A stretch of 64,000 bases of DNA from Sphaerisporangium flaviroseum. GTDB lineage: Bacteria > Actinomycetota > Actinomycetes > Streptosporangiales > Streptosporangiaceae. The stretch is taken from assembly GCF_039537005.1 (NCBI RefSeq), contig NZ_BAAAZR010000001.1, positions 1,273,326 through 1,337,325 of the forward strand, written 5' to 3'. The stretch's first letter is position 1. Every line of letters begins with the position of its first letter. This document shows positions 8,141 to 17,613 of this stretch, piece by piece. Below the pieces are notes generated by a model that worked only from the letters and a program-made list of their open reading frames with translations, was not told the DNA's origin and did no database searches. The translations under genes and the position numbers were made by a program.

Positions 8141-9769
8141 ATGCCCACCGTCCCGCTCCGTGACCGTGCCTCGTGGAAGGCACTCGAGCAGCACCACGCC
8201 GAGCTCAGCGGTCGCCACCTGCGCGAGCTGTTCGCCGAGGACCCGGAGCGCGGTGAGCGCATGGCCGCCGAAGCGGCCGGGCTGTATCTCGACTACTCGA
8301 AGAACCGTGTCACCGACGAGACGCTCCGCCTGCTCATCGAGCTCGCCAGGGAGTCGGAGCTGGAGGAGCGGCGGGACATGATGTTCCGCGGCGAGCCCAT
8401 CAACACCTCCGAGGGCAGGTCGGTGCTCCATGTCGCCCTGCGGATGCCCAGGGGCGGCTCGCTGGTGGTCGACGGCGTCGACGTCGTCGCGGAGGTTCAT
8501 GAGGTCCTCGACCGCATGGCCGACTTCGCCGGGCGCATCCGCTCGGGCCAGTGGAAGGGGTACACGGGCAAGCCCATCAGGAACATCGTCAATGTCGGCA
8601 TCGGCGGTTCCGACCTCGGGCCGGTCATGGCGTACGAGGCACTACGCCACTACAGCAAGCGCGACCTGACGTTCCGGTACGTGTCGAACGTCGACGCCAC
8701 GGACTTCGTGGAGGCCACCCACGACCTGTTCGCAGACGAGACGCTGTTCATCATCTCCTCCAAGACCTTCGGCACGCTGGAGACCCTCACCAACGCCCAC
8801 TCGGCGCGCGACTGGGTGATCGGCCAGTTGGGCACCGAAGAGGCGATCGCCCGTCACTTCGTCGCGGTGTCGACCAACGCCGAACGCGTCGCGGAGTTCG
8901 GCATCGACACCGCGAACATGTTCGGCTTCTGGGACTGGGTCGGTGGCCGTTACTCGCTGGACTCCGCCATCGGGCTGTCGACCATGGTCGCCATCGGTCC
9001 CGACCACTTCCGTGAGATGCTGGCGGGCTTCCACGAGATGGACGAGCACTTCCGCACGGCCCCGCTCGCCGAGAACCTGCCGGTGCTCATGGGGATGCTC
9101 GTCGTGTGGTACGTGAACTTCTTCAAGGCGCAGGCCATCGGCGTCATGCCGTACGAGCAGTATCTGAAGCGGTTCCCCGCCTACCTCCAGCAGCTCACGA
9201 TGGAGTCGAACGGCAAGCACGTCACCATCGACGGCCACGAGGTCGACTACGACACCGGCCCGGTCTACTGGGGTGAGCCCGGCACGAACGGCCAGCACAG
9301 CTTCTACCAGCTCCTCCACCAGGGCACGCGGCTGATCCCCCTCGACCTGATCGGTTTCGGCAAGAGCCTCAACCCGCTGCGCGACCACCATGACCTGCTG
9401 TCGGCCAACGTCTTCGCGCAGGCGCAGGCCCTGGCGTTCGGCAAGTCCGAGGAGGACGTGCGCGCGGACGGCACCGCCTCCGACGTGGCACCTCATCGGG
9501 TCATGCAGGGCAACCGTCCCACCAACGTGCTGCTCGCCGAGCGGCTCACGCCACGCCTGCTCGGCGCGCTCGTGGCCCTCTACGAGCACAGCGTGTTCAC
9601 CCAGGGCGCGATCTGGGGGATCGACTCCTTCGACCAGTGGGGGGTGGAGCTCGGCAAGGTGCTCGCCGGTCAGATCGCCCCGGAGCTGGTGAGCGACGCC
9701 GAACCGGAGCTCGCCCACGACTCGTCCACCAACACGCTCATCCGCCGGTACCGGAGCCTCAAGGGGTAG
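8141..9769 (+). CDS. pgi: Glucose-6-phosphate isomerase
   Basis: 542 residues, full length. Interconverts glucose 6-phosphate and fructose 6-phosphate in glycolysis. Signatures seen: NVGIGGSDLGPVMAYEAL, FIISSKTFGTLETLTN, GGRYSLDSAIGLS, MESNGKHVTIDGH, GEPGTNGQHSFYQLLHQG and the C-terminal lysine region. GGAGGA sits 9 bases before the ATG. It follows the GH65/pgmB pair by 113 bases and uses their product, so the three may be co-regulated. Confidence 0.96.
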   Translation: MPTVPLRDRASWKALEQHHAELSGRHLRELFAEDPERGERMAAEAAGLYLDYSKNRVTDETLRLLIELARESELEERRDMMFRGEPINTSEGRSVLHVALRMPRGGSLVVDGVDVVAEVHEVLDRMADFAGRIRSGQWKGYTGKPIRNIVNVGIGGSDLGPVMAYEALRHYSKRDLTFRYVSNVDATDFVEATHDLFADETLFIISSKTFGTLETLTNAHSARDWVIGQLGTEEAIARHFVAVSTNAERVAEFGIDTANMFGFWDWVGGRYSLDSAIGLSTMVAIGPDHFREMLAGFHEMDEHFRTAPLAENLPVLMGMLVVWYVNFFKAQAIGVMPYEQYLKRFPAYLQQLTMESNGKHVTIDGHEVDYDTGPVYWGEPGTNGQHSFYQLLHQGTRLIPLDLIGFGKSLNPLRDHHDLLSANVFAQAQALAFGKSEEDVRADGTASDVAPHRVMQGNRPTNVLLAERLTPRLLGALVALYEHSVFTQGAIWGIDSFDQWGVELGKVLAGQIAPELVSDAEPELAHDSSTNTLIRRYRSLKG

Positions 9770-9802
9770 GGGAGCGGAGTTCCGGCCGGCACTGAACCGT
9801 CC

Positions 9803-11119
9803 ATGGTCCGATTACGTGACACGGTTATGCCGATCGACGTGCCTGAGGGGATGTGCCGCCGGAAGTTCCTGGCGGCCGCGTTGCTCGCGGTGGCGGCCAC
9901 GGCCTGTGGAAGGGGTGATTCGAGGATGCTGGTGGCTCAAGGGGTGCGCCGGGAGGTTCCCAGGGAAGCGCCGGTGGACGAGGTGGTGCGCGGGCTCACG
10001 GCCTTCGGCCACGCGCTGTACACGGCAGGCGCGAAGCCGTCCGCGAACACGGTCATCTCGCCGTTGAGCGTCGCCTACGCGCTCGCCATGGCCAGGGCGG
10101 GAGCGGCCGGGACCACCGCTTCGGAGCTGGACCGGGTGCTGGGCTTTCCTCCGGCGGGCCCGCATGCCGCGTTCAACGCGCTGACCAGGCAGATCGTCAC
10201 GGTCGACGGTGTGCCGCCGCGGCCCGACCGCCGGGCCACGAGGGACGCGCAGGACAGCGAGCAGGACCCGCCTGTCGTCGGCATCGCGAACGGCCTGTTC
10301 GCTCAGCGGGGCCTGCCCGTCAAGCAGAAGTTCCTCCGTACGCTCGCCTCGCAGTACGGCGCCGGCGTGCGAACCGTGGACTTCCAAGAGGACGCCGCCG
10401 GTGCCATCAACGCGTGGGTCGACGAGCAGACCGCGGGGCGCGTCGAGAAGCTGTTCGAGCGGTTGGACCCTTTGACCCGGCTGGTGATGGCCAACGCCGT
10501 CTACCTCAAGGCCGACTGGCTGCATCCGTTCGCCGAAGACCCGCCCGAGCAGGACGCCGCGTTCACCCGGGCCGACGGGTCCACGGTCCGTACGAAGCTG
10601 ATGCGTCTGAAGGCCGACCTGAGGTACGCCTCCGGCCCCGGCTGGCAGGCCGTCGAACTGCCGTACGCCGGCAGCGACCTGGCCATGTGGGTGCTGGTGC
10701 CCGAGCGCGGTTCGTCCCCCGTGGACCTGCTCACGCCCGCCGCGCTGGGCCGGGCCGCCGCCGGTCTGAAGGTGACGAACGTCGGCCTCTCGTTGCCGGG
10801 CTGGGACTTCGCCACCGACCTCGACCTGCGGGCGCCGCTGAGGACGGTGGGGCTGAACGCGCTGTTCGACGGCGCCGACTTCTCGGGCATCGCCGATGAC
10901 CTCGTTCTCGACCAGGTGGTCCACCGGGCGAACATCACCGTGGACGAGTGGGGCACCGAGGCCGCCGCGGTGACCGGGATGGCGTTCATCGTCTCGGCGC
11001 GCCCCAGCCCGGCCGCCGAGGTCCGCGCCGACCATCCCTTCGCCTTCGCGATCATGCACGGGCCCACGTCGGCCCCGCTGTTCGTCGGCCACGTCGCCGA
11101 CCCGGCGGCGACGGCCTGA
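9803..11119 (+). CDS. Serpin with a Tat-type lipoprotein signal
   Basis: 438 residues. The N-terminus reads CRRKFLAAALLAVAATAC, a twin-arginine-like signal ending in a lipobox-like ATAC, so the mature protein is probably anchored outside the cell. The serpin core follows (NTVISPLSVAYALAMARAGA, ANAVYLKADWLHPF, ADHPFAFAIMH). The hinge DEWGTEAAAVTG has the small residues typical of inhibitory serpins; the reactive loop before ADHPF is about three residues longer than in alpha-1-antitrypsin, so P1 cannot be fixed (VSARPSP region). Starts at 9803, 9827 or 9851 are possible; none has a good ribosome-binding site at normal spacing. Target protease unknown. Confidence 0.85.
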   Translation: MVRLRDTVMPIDVPEGMCRRKFLAAALLAVAATACGRGDSRMLVAQGVRREVPREAPVDEVVRGLTAFGHALYTAGAKPSANTVISPLSVAYALAMARAGAAGTTASELDRVLGFPPAGPHAAFNALTRQIVTVDGVPPRPDRRATRDAQDSEQDPPVVGIANGLFAQRGLPVKQKFLRTLASQYGAGVRTVDFQEDAAGAINAWVDEQTAGRVEKLFERLDPLTRLVMANAVYLKADWLHPFAEDPPEQDAAFTRADGSTVRTKLMRLKADLRYASGPGWQAVELPYAGSDLAMWVLVPERGSSPVDLLTPAALGRAAAGLKVTNVGLSLPGWDFATDLDLRAPLRTVGLNALFDGADFSGIADDLVLDQVVHRANITVDEWGTEAAAVTGMAFIVSARPSPAAEVRADHPFAFAIMHGPTSAPLFVGHVADPAATA

Positions 11120-11135
11120 GTCCAGCGGCGCCGTG

Positions 11136-14060
11136 TCACTGGTCGAACAGGTGAAGCCGGTGTGCCGTGGCCGCCGCCTCGCCGCGTGAGGCGACGCCCA
11201 GCTTTGCCAGGATGTTGGAGACGTGCACGCTGGCCGTCTTCGCCGAGATGAACAGCTCCGCGGCGATCTCGCGGTTGCTGCGCCCGGTCGCGACCAGGCG
11301 GAGCACCTCGCGCTCCCTGGCGGTCAGCCCGAGCCGAGCCTCCTCGGAGGGGGTGAGGTCGGGCGGCGCCTCGGCCTCGCCGGTGAGGGAGAGGCGTGCC
11401 CGCTTGGCGAGCGAACCGATCTCCGCGATCAACGGGTTCGCGCCCAGCTCACCGGCCAGGTGGCCGGCCCGTGACAGGCGCTCGGCCGCCACCTCGCGTT
11501 CGCCGGCCGCGACGGCGGCGAACGCGGAGCCGAGCAGGGCGCGGGCCTCGGCGTACGGCTGGCGCAGGGCGACCCAGGCGTCCACCGCCCTGTCCCACAT
11601 CGCGCGGTCGGGCGAATCGGACACCCTGGCCACCTCGGCGGCGAAGGTGAGGCTGTGCGCCTCCTGCAGCCTGCCGTCCACCTCCAGCCGGCCTGCCTGG
11701 TCGCGTAGCTCGGCCAGCGCCGGCCCGGCCGCGGGAACGCTCGCGACGAGCAGCGGCCAGGCGTAACGAGGGCTGGCCGCCAGCTCGTAGTTCCTCAGCA
11801 CCTTCGCCACCAGCGCGGACGCCTCCTCGGCCCGCCCGTGCGCCAGGTGCAGCGTGATCTCCCTGCGCAGATGGGGATACACCGTCTGGTCGCGGAAGGT
11901 GCCCCCGACCAGCACGCTGGTCGAGGCGTGGAAGAGCGTTTCGGCCCGGTCGAGGTCACCGCGGGCCAGGGCGATGTCGGTGGCGAAGCCCTGGAGGCTC
12001 GCGCGGTAGGGCGGGGGCGGGACGACGTCGAGGGCGCGCTCGATGACCTCGAGCGCCTCGTCCCAGCGACCGAGGGAGAGCAGGGGCTCGGCCAGGTTGA
12101 TCGCCAGGAAGGCGCCCGAGGTGCGCGCCAGGCCGTACGCCTCGGCCTCGGCGATGCCCTTGCGGGCGACCCCGGCCGCCTCCTCGTGGAGCCCGGCCCC
12201 CTCCAGCGCGTCGGACTCGGAGATGGCGGCGCGCATCAGCACGTTGTAGCTGGTGGCCTTGCCCGCGATCTCCGGCAGCTGGGCGAAGGCGGAGACCTGG
12301 GCGTCCATCGTGGAGTAGCGGTACTTGGCCCAGGTCATGGTGATGAGCGCGTGGGCCTCGATGTCGGTGTCGCCCAGCTCGCGGGCGATGCGCATGGCCT
12401 CGCTCGCCGCCGCCTCCTTCTCGGCCCAGTGGTCGGCCTTGTGCAGCGCACGTGAGAGGTTCTCCAGGATCTGGGCGCGCAGCCGGCTGGGAGGGTCGGC
12501 GGGTACGAGCTCGGCGGCGGCGCGCAGGTCGTCGAGATGACCGGTACGGCCCAGGTCGTATCGGACCAGCCCGCGCTGGCGCAGCACCTGGGCCGCGCGG
12601 ATGGGATCCTTCTCCCTGTCGATCTCGCGCAGCGCGGCCTTGGCCAGGGAGATGCCGCGCTCGAACTCTCCGGCCAGATGCGCGACGGTGATGGTCTGCC
12701 GCAGCACGTCGACGTAGTCGGACTCGATCCTGGCGGCGGCGTCGGGCACCGTGTCCCACAGCTCCACCACCCGGTTCAGCATGCGAAGCTGCTCGTCGTA
12801 GGCCGCCGACCTCCTGGCGGCGGCCGCCGCGCGCCACGCGCTGAGGAGCGCCGACGGGGCGTCGTGCGCCGCATGCCAGTGGTGGGCCAGCTCGATGGCC
12901 CCGCGCAGGGCGGGCAGGATGGCCGGGTCACGCTCAAGGGTCTGGGCGAAACGGGTGTGCAGGCGGGCGCGCTCACCGGGCAGCAGGTCGTCGTGGACGG
13001 CCTCCCGGATCAGCGCGTGCCTGAAGGAGTAACCTTCGCCGTCGACCACCAGCACGTTGCCGGCCACCGCTGGGCGCAGCGCGCGGGACAGCGCGCCGTC
13101 GTCGAGGCCCGCCACCGCGGCGAGCAGGGTGTGCTCGATGCGTGCCCCGCCGGCGCCGGCCACCCGCAGCAGCTCCTGGGTGTCGTGGGGCAGCCGCTCG
13201 ACGCTGGCCAGCAGCAGGTCGCGCAGCGAGTCGGGCAGGGCCTCGCGCTCGCCGCCGCTGAGCAGCGCCTCGACGAACAGCGGGTTGCCCTCGCTGCGGG
13301 CGTAGATCAGGTCGATGTCGAGGGCGGTGGGCTCGTGGTCGAGGATGCTCGCGGCCTGCTCGACCACCTCGCGCCGGCTGAGCCTGCGCACCTCCAGCCG
13401 GGTCACCCAGTCGATGCGGCTCAGCTCGGCCAGCAGCGGGCGCAGCGGATGGGTGCGGTGGAGCTCGTCGGACCGGTAGGTCACCAGGGTGAGCAGGCGC
13501 GTGTCGGGCCGCTGGTAACGGATGAGGAAGGAGAGCAGGTCGCGGGTGGAGCGATCGGCCCAGTGGGCGTCCTCGATCACCAAGACGGTGGGCTCCAGCT
13601 CGGCGAGCCGCTCCAGCAGGCCGAGGACCTGCTCGAACAGCCGGGCGCGGGCCTCGGCCCCGTCGTCGTCGGGCTCGCCGAACTCCGGCAGCAGCCGGGC
13701 GAGCCCGCGTGTGCGCCCGCCGGGCAGCAGCGCGGCGACGCCGTCTCGCCCGAGGTCGCGCACGAGCTGGCGCAGCACGGCGCTGAAGGGGGCGAAGGGA
13801 AGGCCCTCGGTGCCGAGCTCAAGACAGCCGCCGACGAGCACGCGGGCCTCGCCGGCCTCACGGGTGAACTCGCGGATGAGCCGGGTCTTGCCGACACCGG
13901 CCTCGCCGCCGAGGAACACGGTCGTGGCGGACCCGGCGCGCACTCGGGCGAGCGTCGCGCCGAGGACACGCAGCTCGGCAGCGCGCCCGACGAACAGGGG
14001 GCTCACCGTATGGGCCATCATTGCCCCAAGGATGCCACCCACCGGCGACATTTCGCTCAT
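11136..14060 (-). CDS. LAL-type LuxR transcriptional regulator with AAA ATPase domain
   Basis: 974 residues. N-terminal ATPase: FVGRAAEL, Walker A GGEAGVGKTRL (Lys58), Walker B TVLVIEDAHWAD. The middle 600 residues are TPR-like helical repeats. The C-terminus is a LuxR HTH (LTAREREVLRLVATGRSNREIAAEL). This architecture defines large ATP-binding LuxR regulators, which bind an inducer and activate nearby or secondary-metabolism genes. No biosynthetic cluster is adjacent; the closest genes are the serpin (convergent) and a PPOX reductase (divergent). An internal ATG at 14018 is an alternative start. Confidence 0.9.
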   Translation of the reverse strand: MSEMSPVGGILGAMMAHTVSPLFVGRAAELRVLGATLARVRAGSATTVFLGGEAGVGKTRLIREFTREAGEARVLVGGCLELGTEGLPFAPFSAVLRQLVRDLGRDGVAALLPGGRTRGLARLLPEFGEPDDDGAEARARLFEQVLGLLERLAELEPTVLVIEDAHWADRSTRDLLSFLIRYQRPDTRLLTLVTYRSDELHRTHPLRPLLAELSRIDWVTRLEVRRLSRREVVEQAASILDHEPTALDIDLIYARSEGNPLFVEALLSGGEREALPDSLRDLLLASVERLPHDTQELLRVAGAGGARIEHTLLAAVAGLDDGALSRALRPAVAGNVLVVDGEGYSFRHALIREAVHDDLLPGERARLHTRFAQTLERDPAILPALRGAIELAHHWHAAHDAPSALLSAWRAAAAARRSAAYDEQLRMLNRVVELWDTVPDAAARIESDYVDVLRQTITVAHLAGEFERGISLAKAALREIDREKDPIRAAQVLRQRGLVRYDLGRTGHLDDLRAAAELVPADPPSRLRAQILENLSRALHKADHWAEKEAAASEAMRIARELGDTDIEAHALITMTWAKYRYSTMDAQVSAFAQLPEIAGKATSYNVLMRAAISESDALEGAGLHEEAAGVARKGIAEAEAYGLARTSGAFLAINLAEPLLSLGRWDEALEVIERALDVVPPPPYRASLQGFATDIALARGDLDRAETLFHASTSVLVGGTFRDQTVYPHLRREITLHLAHGRAEEASALVAKVLRNYELAASPRYAWPLLVASVPAAGPALAELRDQAGRLEVDGRLQEAHSLTFAAEVARVSDSPDRAMWDRAVDAWVALRQPYAEARALLGSAFAAVAAGEREVAAERLSRAGHLAGELGANPLIAEIGSLAKRARLSLTGEAEAPPDLTPSEEARLGLTAREREVLRLVATGRSNREIAAELFISAKTASVHVSNILAKLGVASRGEAAATAHRLHLFDQ

Positions 14061-14123
14061 GCGACGGCGGGTACATGGCCTGGGCGCCGATCGCGGTGCC
14101 GGCCATGGTCATAAGCTGAGGGC

Positions 14124-14585
14124 ATGAGCCCGAGGATCGCCACCACAGATACCGTCGGCCGCGAAGAGCTGCTCGACTTCGTTCGTGATCGCCACCATGC
14201 GCTCGTCATCACGACGCGGCGTGACGGCCGGCCGCAGGCGTCGCCGGTGAGCTGCGGTGTCGACGGGTACGGCCGGATCGTGGTGTCCACCTACCCCGAG
14301 CGGGCCAAGACCAGGAACGCCCGGCGCGACCCGCAGGTCAGCGTCGTGATCCTGTCGGACGACTTCGATGGTCCCTGGGTGCAGGTCGACGGCGCCTGCG
14401 AGGTGCTCGACATGCCGGACGCGCTGGAGCCGCTGGTCGACTACTACCGGGCGATCTCCGGCGAGCATCCCGACTGGGACGAATACCGCGCGGCGATGGA
14501 GCGGCAGGGCAAGTCCCTGCTGCGCATCACCCCGGTGAAGTGGGGCCCGATCGCCACAGGCGGCTTCCCCGCGCGCTTGGCCTGA
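14124..14585 (+). CDS. PPOX-class F420-dependent oxidoreductase
   Basis: 153 residues with the split-barrel flavin/F420-binding pattern: HHALVITTRRDGRPQASPVSCGVD, then RAKTRNARRDPQVSVVILSDDF and a C-terminal RITPVKWGPIATGGFPARL. Members reduce small molecules with F420H2 in actinobacteria. Divergent from the LAL regulator with about 60 bases between, so they may share control. Cofactor choice is by family resemblance. Confidence 0.85.
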   Translation: MSPRIATTDTVGREELLDFVRDRHHALVITTRRDGRPQASPVSCGVDGYGRIVVSTYPERAKTRNARRDPQVSVVILSDDFDGPWVQVDGACEVLDMPDALEPLVDYYRAISGEHPDWDEYRAAMERQGKSLLRITPVKWGPIATGGFPARLA

Positions 14586-14639
14586 TCGCCGCGGAGGGCT
14601 TCCCCGGAGACGCGCTTGAGACCGCCGGGGGCGATCCAC

Positions 14640-14800
14640 CCGGCCCTGGAGTGGATCGCCGCCTTGCCGTGGGTATCGGTGGTCACTGACCCGATCGCCT
14701 GTCGGACACGTTGCCGCCGTCTTCGCGCTTGGCGAGGCTGATCGCGGAGTCGAGGTGATCTGCCGGGACCGGTCCTGCCGCTACGCCGAAGACCCACCTG
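14640..14800 (+). pseudogene. ISL3-family transposase remnant
   Basis: Scattered pieces of an ISL3 transposase can be read in shifting frames: GVDRRLAVGIGGH near 14650, PDRLSDTLPPSSRLARL near 14690-14740, and GVEVICRDRSCRYAEDPP at about 14747-14800. Intact family members read GVDD-AL-RGH, then LLPDR-A-TLAAWL, then GVEVICRDRAGAYAE. Most of the gene is missing and frames are broken. It marks the left border of a patchy region running to about 23.6 kb. Confidence 0.55.
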
Positions 14801-14855
14801 ACCACCGCATATACCCAGCTCAATCGACGAATGGCGGCTGTGATGGCGGTCTCGG

Positions 14856-15818
14856 TCAGCCGGTCGATTCTGGGGCTTGCTCTCGGCTCACTTTCGTGAG
14901 GATGTCCAGCAGGGCCGACACGGCCGGGAGGCGGAAGGGCGGCGCGAGCGAGACCGCGTACAGCCGGCGGGCGGGTAAGGAAGGAATGGTCGGACGCAGT
15001 ACCACGTCGGGGCGTAGGGAGTGCTGTGCCAGCGTGGGCACGAGCATGATGCCGGCTCCTCCCGCGACGAGGGCTTGCTTGCCGTTCCAGTCCTCGCAGA
15101 AGAACCCGATCTGGGGGGCGCCGCCCATGGCCGTGGCAAGTTGGGGAATCGGGCCGAGACAGTCGGGATAGCCGCCTTCGATCCAGGTCTCACTGCGCAG
15201 ATCAGGTAGCCGTACCCGGCGCTGCCGGGCCAGTGCATGGTCTGCGGGCAACGCGATCTGGAACTCCTCATCCAGTAGCGGGACCAGGTCGACCGCGGTG
15301 AGCGCGTCTAGATCGAGAGGCTTGGCCGCAGGATCGTACTTAGCCGCATTCACGTCGGCGTACAGGCTCCAGGCCGTGATCAATGCGAGGTCGATGTGAC
15401 CCTCTTTGAGCGAGGCCCATGGTCCCGCAGGGTCGTCACGCATCAAATTCAGGGTCACACCGGGGTGGGCTATCCCGAAGCGCCGGATGACTTCCGGCAT
15501 GAAACCAGTGTTCGCGCTGGAGAAAGCCGACAGCCGCAGATTCCCGGCCTCCGCGTTGGTGAAGGCTCCAAGTCTCATCTCCAGAGCTCGCAGGCGCGCC
15601 AGGATGTCTCGCGCCTGCTCGACGACTATCTCGCCGGGCGCGGTGGCTTTGACACCGCGGGGTGTACGCCGGAACAGGCTTACGCCCAGCCTTCTTTCCA
15701 GACCGCTGATCTGCCGCGACACGGCCGGCTGGGTCATGGACAGCCCTTCGGCCGCTGCCGAGAACGAGCCGCGCTCTGCTACCTCGATCATCACCTGCAA
15801 CGTCCAAGGATCTATCAC
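14856..15818 (-). CDS. LysR-family transcriptional regulator
   Basis: 320 residues from GTG at 15818 (VIDPWTLQVMIEVAERG). N-terminal winged HTH: SFSAAAEGLSMTQPAVSRQI then LERRLGVSLFRR; C-terminal effector domain with NLRLSAFSSANTGFMPEV and a glycine-rich VAGGAGIMLVPTLA. TATGTT at 15825-15830 on the minus strand lies 6 bases before the GTG, pointing to a leaderless transcript. It is divergent from the reductase/monooxygenase/methyltransferase genes at 16126-18520 and is their likely regulator. An in-frame extension upstream has no start signal. Confidence 0.88.
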   Translation of the reverse strand: MIDPWTLQVMIEVAERGSFSAAAEGLSMTQPAVSRQISGLERRLGVSLFRRTPRGVKATAPGEIVVEQARDILARLRALEMRLGAFTNAEAGNLRLSAFSSANTGFMPEVIRRFGIAHPGVTLNLMRDDPAGPWASLKEGHIDLALITAWSLYADVNAAKYDPAAKPLDLDALTAVDLVPLLDEEFQIALPADHALARQRRVRLPDLRSETWIEGGYPDCLGPIPQLATAMGGAPQIGFFCEDWNGKQALVAGGAGIMLVPTLAQHSLRPDVVLRPTIPSLPARRLYAVSLAPPFRLPAVSALLDILTKVSREQAPESTG

Positions 15819-16125
15819 GAACAGAACATATCTAAAGTCGCTGGCATGCATTGTGGTTATGGAGCAAACCCTGCCTTCTGGGTCAGGTACTTCGCCGTGA
15901 GAAGCGCGACAGGCGAAGCCACCGGTTGTCACGGCAGTACGGTCTCGGTGCCGGTGTAGGCGTCCGGGAAGATCAGGCCGTACTTCTCGTTGCGTGACGG
16001 TCCGTCCGCTAAAGCCCATGCATGTTGTGCACGGCAAACATAAGACATCGTCATTTGGAGTTATAGCGAGCTTTGCTCGATACTGGCAGTCAGGCACGCG
16101 TGAAGTGAAATGCGAAAGGAACAGC
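15819..16125. other. Intergenic region between lysR and the reductase gene; contains a possible gene end
   Basis: Divergent promoter region. On the minus strand a frame ending at 15929 reads NEKYGLIFPDAYTGTETVLP before a stop, which looks like the C-terminal tail of a lost protein, but I cannot name it. CGAGC-TTT-GCTCG forms a small hairpin near 16070-16082. Otherwise AT-richer spacer. Confidence 0.25.
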
Positions 16126-17196
16126 ATGCGTAACGGCAAAGGGGACCCGCGTGAGGGGCCTGACACCGGTAAGTCCATTGTCGTCATCGGTGGTTACGGC
16201 GCCGTCGGCAGCGCGACTGCGGTAACTCTCGGCGCTTGGTTCCCGGGCCGGGTCGTGGTGGCCGGACGTGACCTGGCGAAGGCGACGGAACTAGCGCGAT
16301 CCACAAAGGGCGCGCTTCAAGCGACACGTGTCGACGTCAGTGACCCCACTGACGTGGATCGGGTGCTCGACGACGCGGCTGTCGTGGTGATGTGTGTCGA
16401 ACGCGCCAATGCGGCAGTGGCTGAGGCGTGCCTGAGACGCGGGGTGCACTACGTCGACATCAGTGCGTCCGATCCGGTGATTGAGGCAATAACGTCGCTG
16501 GACTCCCTGGCGCTGCGACACCAGGCGACGGCCGTCCTCAGCGTCGGCCTGGCTCCAGGGCTCACCAATCTGCTGGCTCACCACTGTGTGGAGAGACTGC
16601 CCTCGGCCACAACAGTGGATATCAGTTTGCTGCTCGGCCTGGGCGGTGACCACGGTGTGGACTCGGTACGCTGGATCGTTGAGCAGTTCAGCCGTCCGGA
16701 AGGCCGAAACGGGTCCGATGCCAGGCCCACGCGTATACGGCTGGCGGAATGGGGAACTCGGACCGTCCACCCGTTCCCCTTCTCTGACCAGTACGTGATA
16801 AGCAGGTCGCTGCAGGTCTGGGCCACGACCCGGATCTGTTTCGATTCGGCCTTCGTGACGTCCGCCCTTTTCGGTCTCCGGGCCACCCGATTCTTCACCC
16901 TGATGCGCCGGTTTCGTGCTGATTCTCTGCTCACCGCGGTGCTTTCCCGCGTTCGTCTTGGATCCGACCGGTTCGCTGTCGACGTGACCGCATCAGATGC
17001 CCGGGGAGGCATGGTGTCGAGTACGGTCACAGGCCGGGATGTCTGTCAGGCGACCAGTATGGTGACGGCCCACGTAGCCCGTGTTCTCTTCACCGATCCG
17101 GCTCCGCCCGGGGTCTTGCATATCGACCGGCTTCTGCCCGCCGGAAGCTTCATCGATGAACTGGACAAGCATCTGATGACTGTGGAACACACCTAG
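16126..17196 (+). CDS. Saccharopine dehydrogenase-like NAD(P)-binding oxidoreductase
   Basis: 356 residues. N-terminal Rossmann motif SIVVIGGYGAVGSATAV, then VVVAGRDLAKATELA and TRVDVSDPTDVDRVLDDAAVVVMCV, as in the saccharopine dehydrogenase/trans-acting enoyl reductase group. Start at 16126 chosen for AAAGGA 5 bases upstream; the frame is open further upstream but without signals. Substrate unknown. First gene of a short cluster with an ABM-like protein and a methyltransferase. The C-terminal VTASDARGGMVSSTV...FIDELD region resembles the reductase stump at 23.3-23.57 kb. Confidence 0.75.
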   Translation: MRNGKGDPREGPDTGKSIVVIGGYGAVGSATAVTLGAWFPGRVVVAGRDLAKATELARSTKGALQATRVDVSDPTDVDRVLDDAAVVVMCVERANAAVAEACLRRGVHYVDISASDPVIEAITSLDSLALRHQATAVLSVGLAPGLTNLLAHHCVERLPSATTVDISLLLGLGGDHGVDSVRWIVEQFSRPEGRNGSDARPTRIRLAEWGTRTVHPFPFSDQYVISRSLQVWATTRICFDSAFVTSALFGLRATRFFTLMRRFRADSLLTAVLSRVRLGSDRFAVDVTASDARGGMVSSTVTGRDVCQATSMVTAHVARVLFTDPAPPGVLHIDRLLPAGSFIDELDKHLMTVEHT

Positions 17197-17307
17197 ATGA
17201 ATCGCTGCTGCGGCGGAACGGTCGCAGCCGGAAGTGGGTCCTGGCGCGTACACGTACCGGTCCTTTGCTCACACCAGTTTCGTATCCCTCTCGCAAGGAG
17301 TCTAGAA

Positions 17308-17613
17308 ATGCCCATTATCCGGACAATCTGCTTCACCACCAACCGCGCCGATCAACAGGAAATGCTCGCGCGGCGTGCAGCGCTGATCGACGCGGTCCGA
17401 GCGAGGCTTCCGGGACTCGTCGAGACGACGCTCTCGTTGCTCGACGACGATCGACCCGAGCACGACAGATGGATGGACATATGGCGGTGGGACTCGGCGG
17501 ACAGCGTCAAGGCGGCGACCGATGCCGCCCCCGCATGGCCGGAGACCGCTGCGGCATTTTCCCTGACGCGGGACATCGTCGCCTCACAGGGTGCCGTAAT
17601 CGATGAACGCTGA
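17308..17613 (+). CDS. Small ABM/dimeric alpha-beta barrel protein
   Basis: 101 residues beginning MPIIRTICFTTNRADQQEM; the beta-alpha-beta pattern and DRWMDIWRWDSADSVKAA are like antibiotic-biosynthesis-monooxygenase or related dimeric barrel proteins, which are small oxygenases, cyclases or stress proteins. AAGGAG lies 9 bases before the ATG. It overlaps the methyltransferase start by 11 bases, so the two are coupled. Catalytic role not shown. Confidence 0.6.
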   Translation: MPIIRTICFTTNRADQQEMLARRAALIDAVRARLPGLVETTLSLLDDDRPEHDRWMDIWRWDSADSVKAATDAAPAWPETAAAFSLTRDIVASQGAVIDER

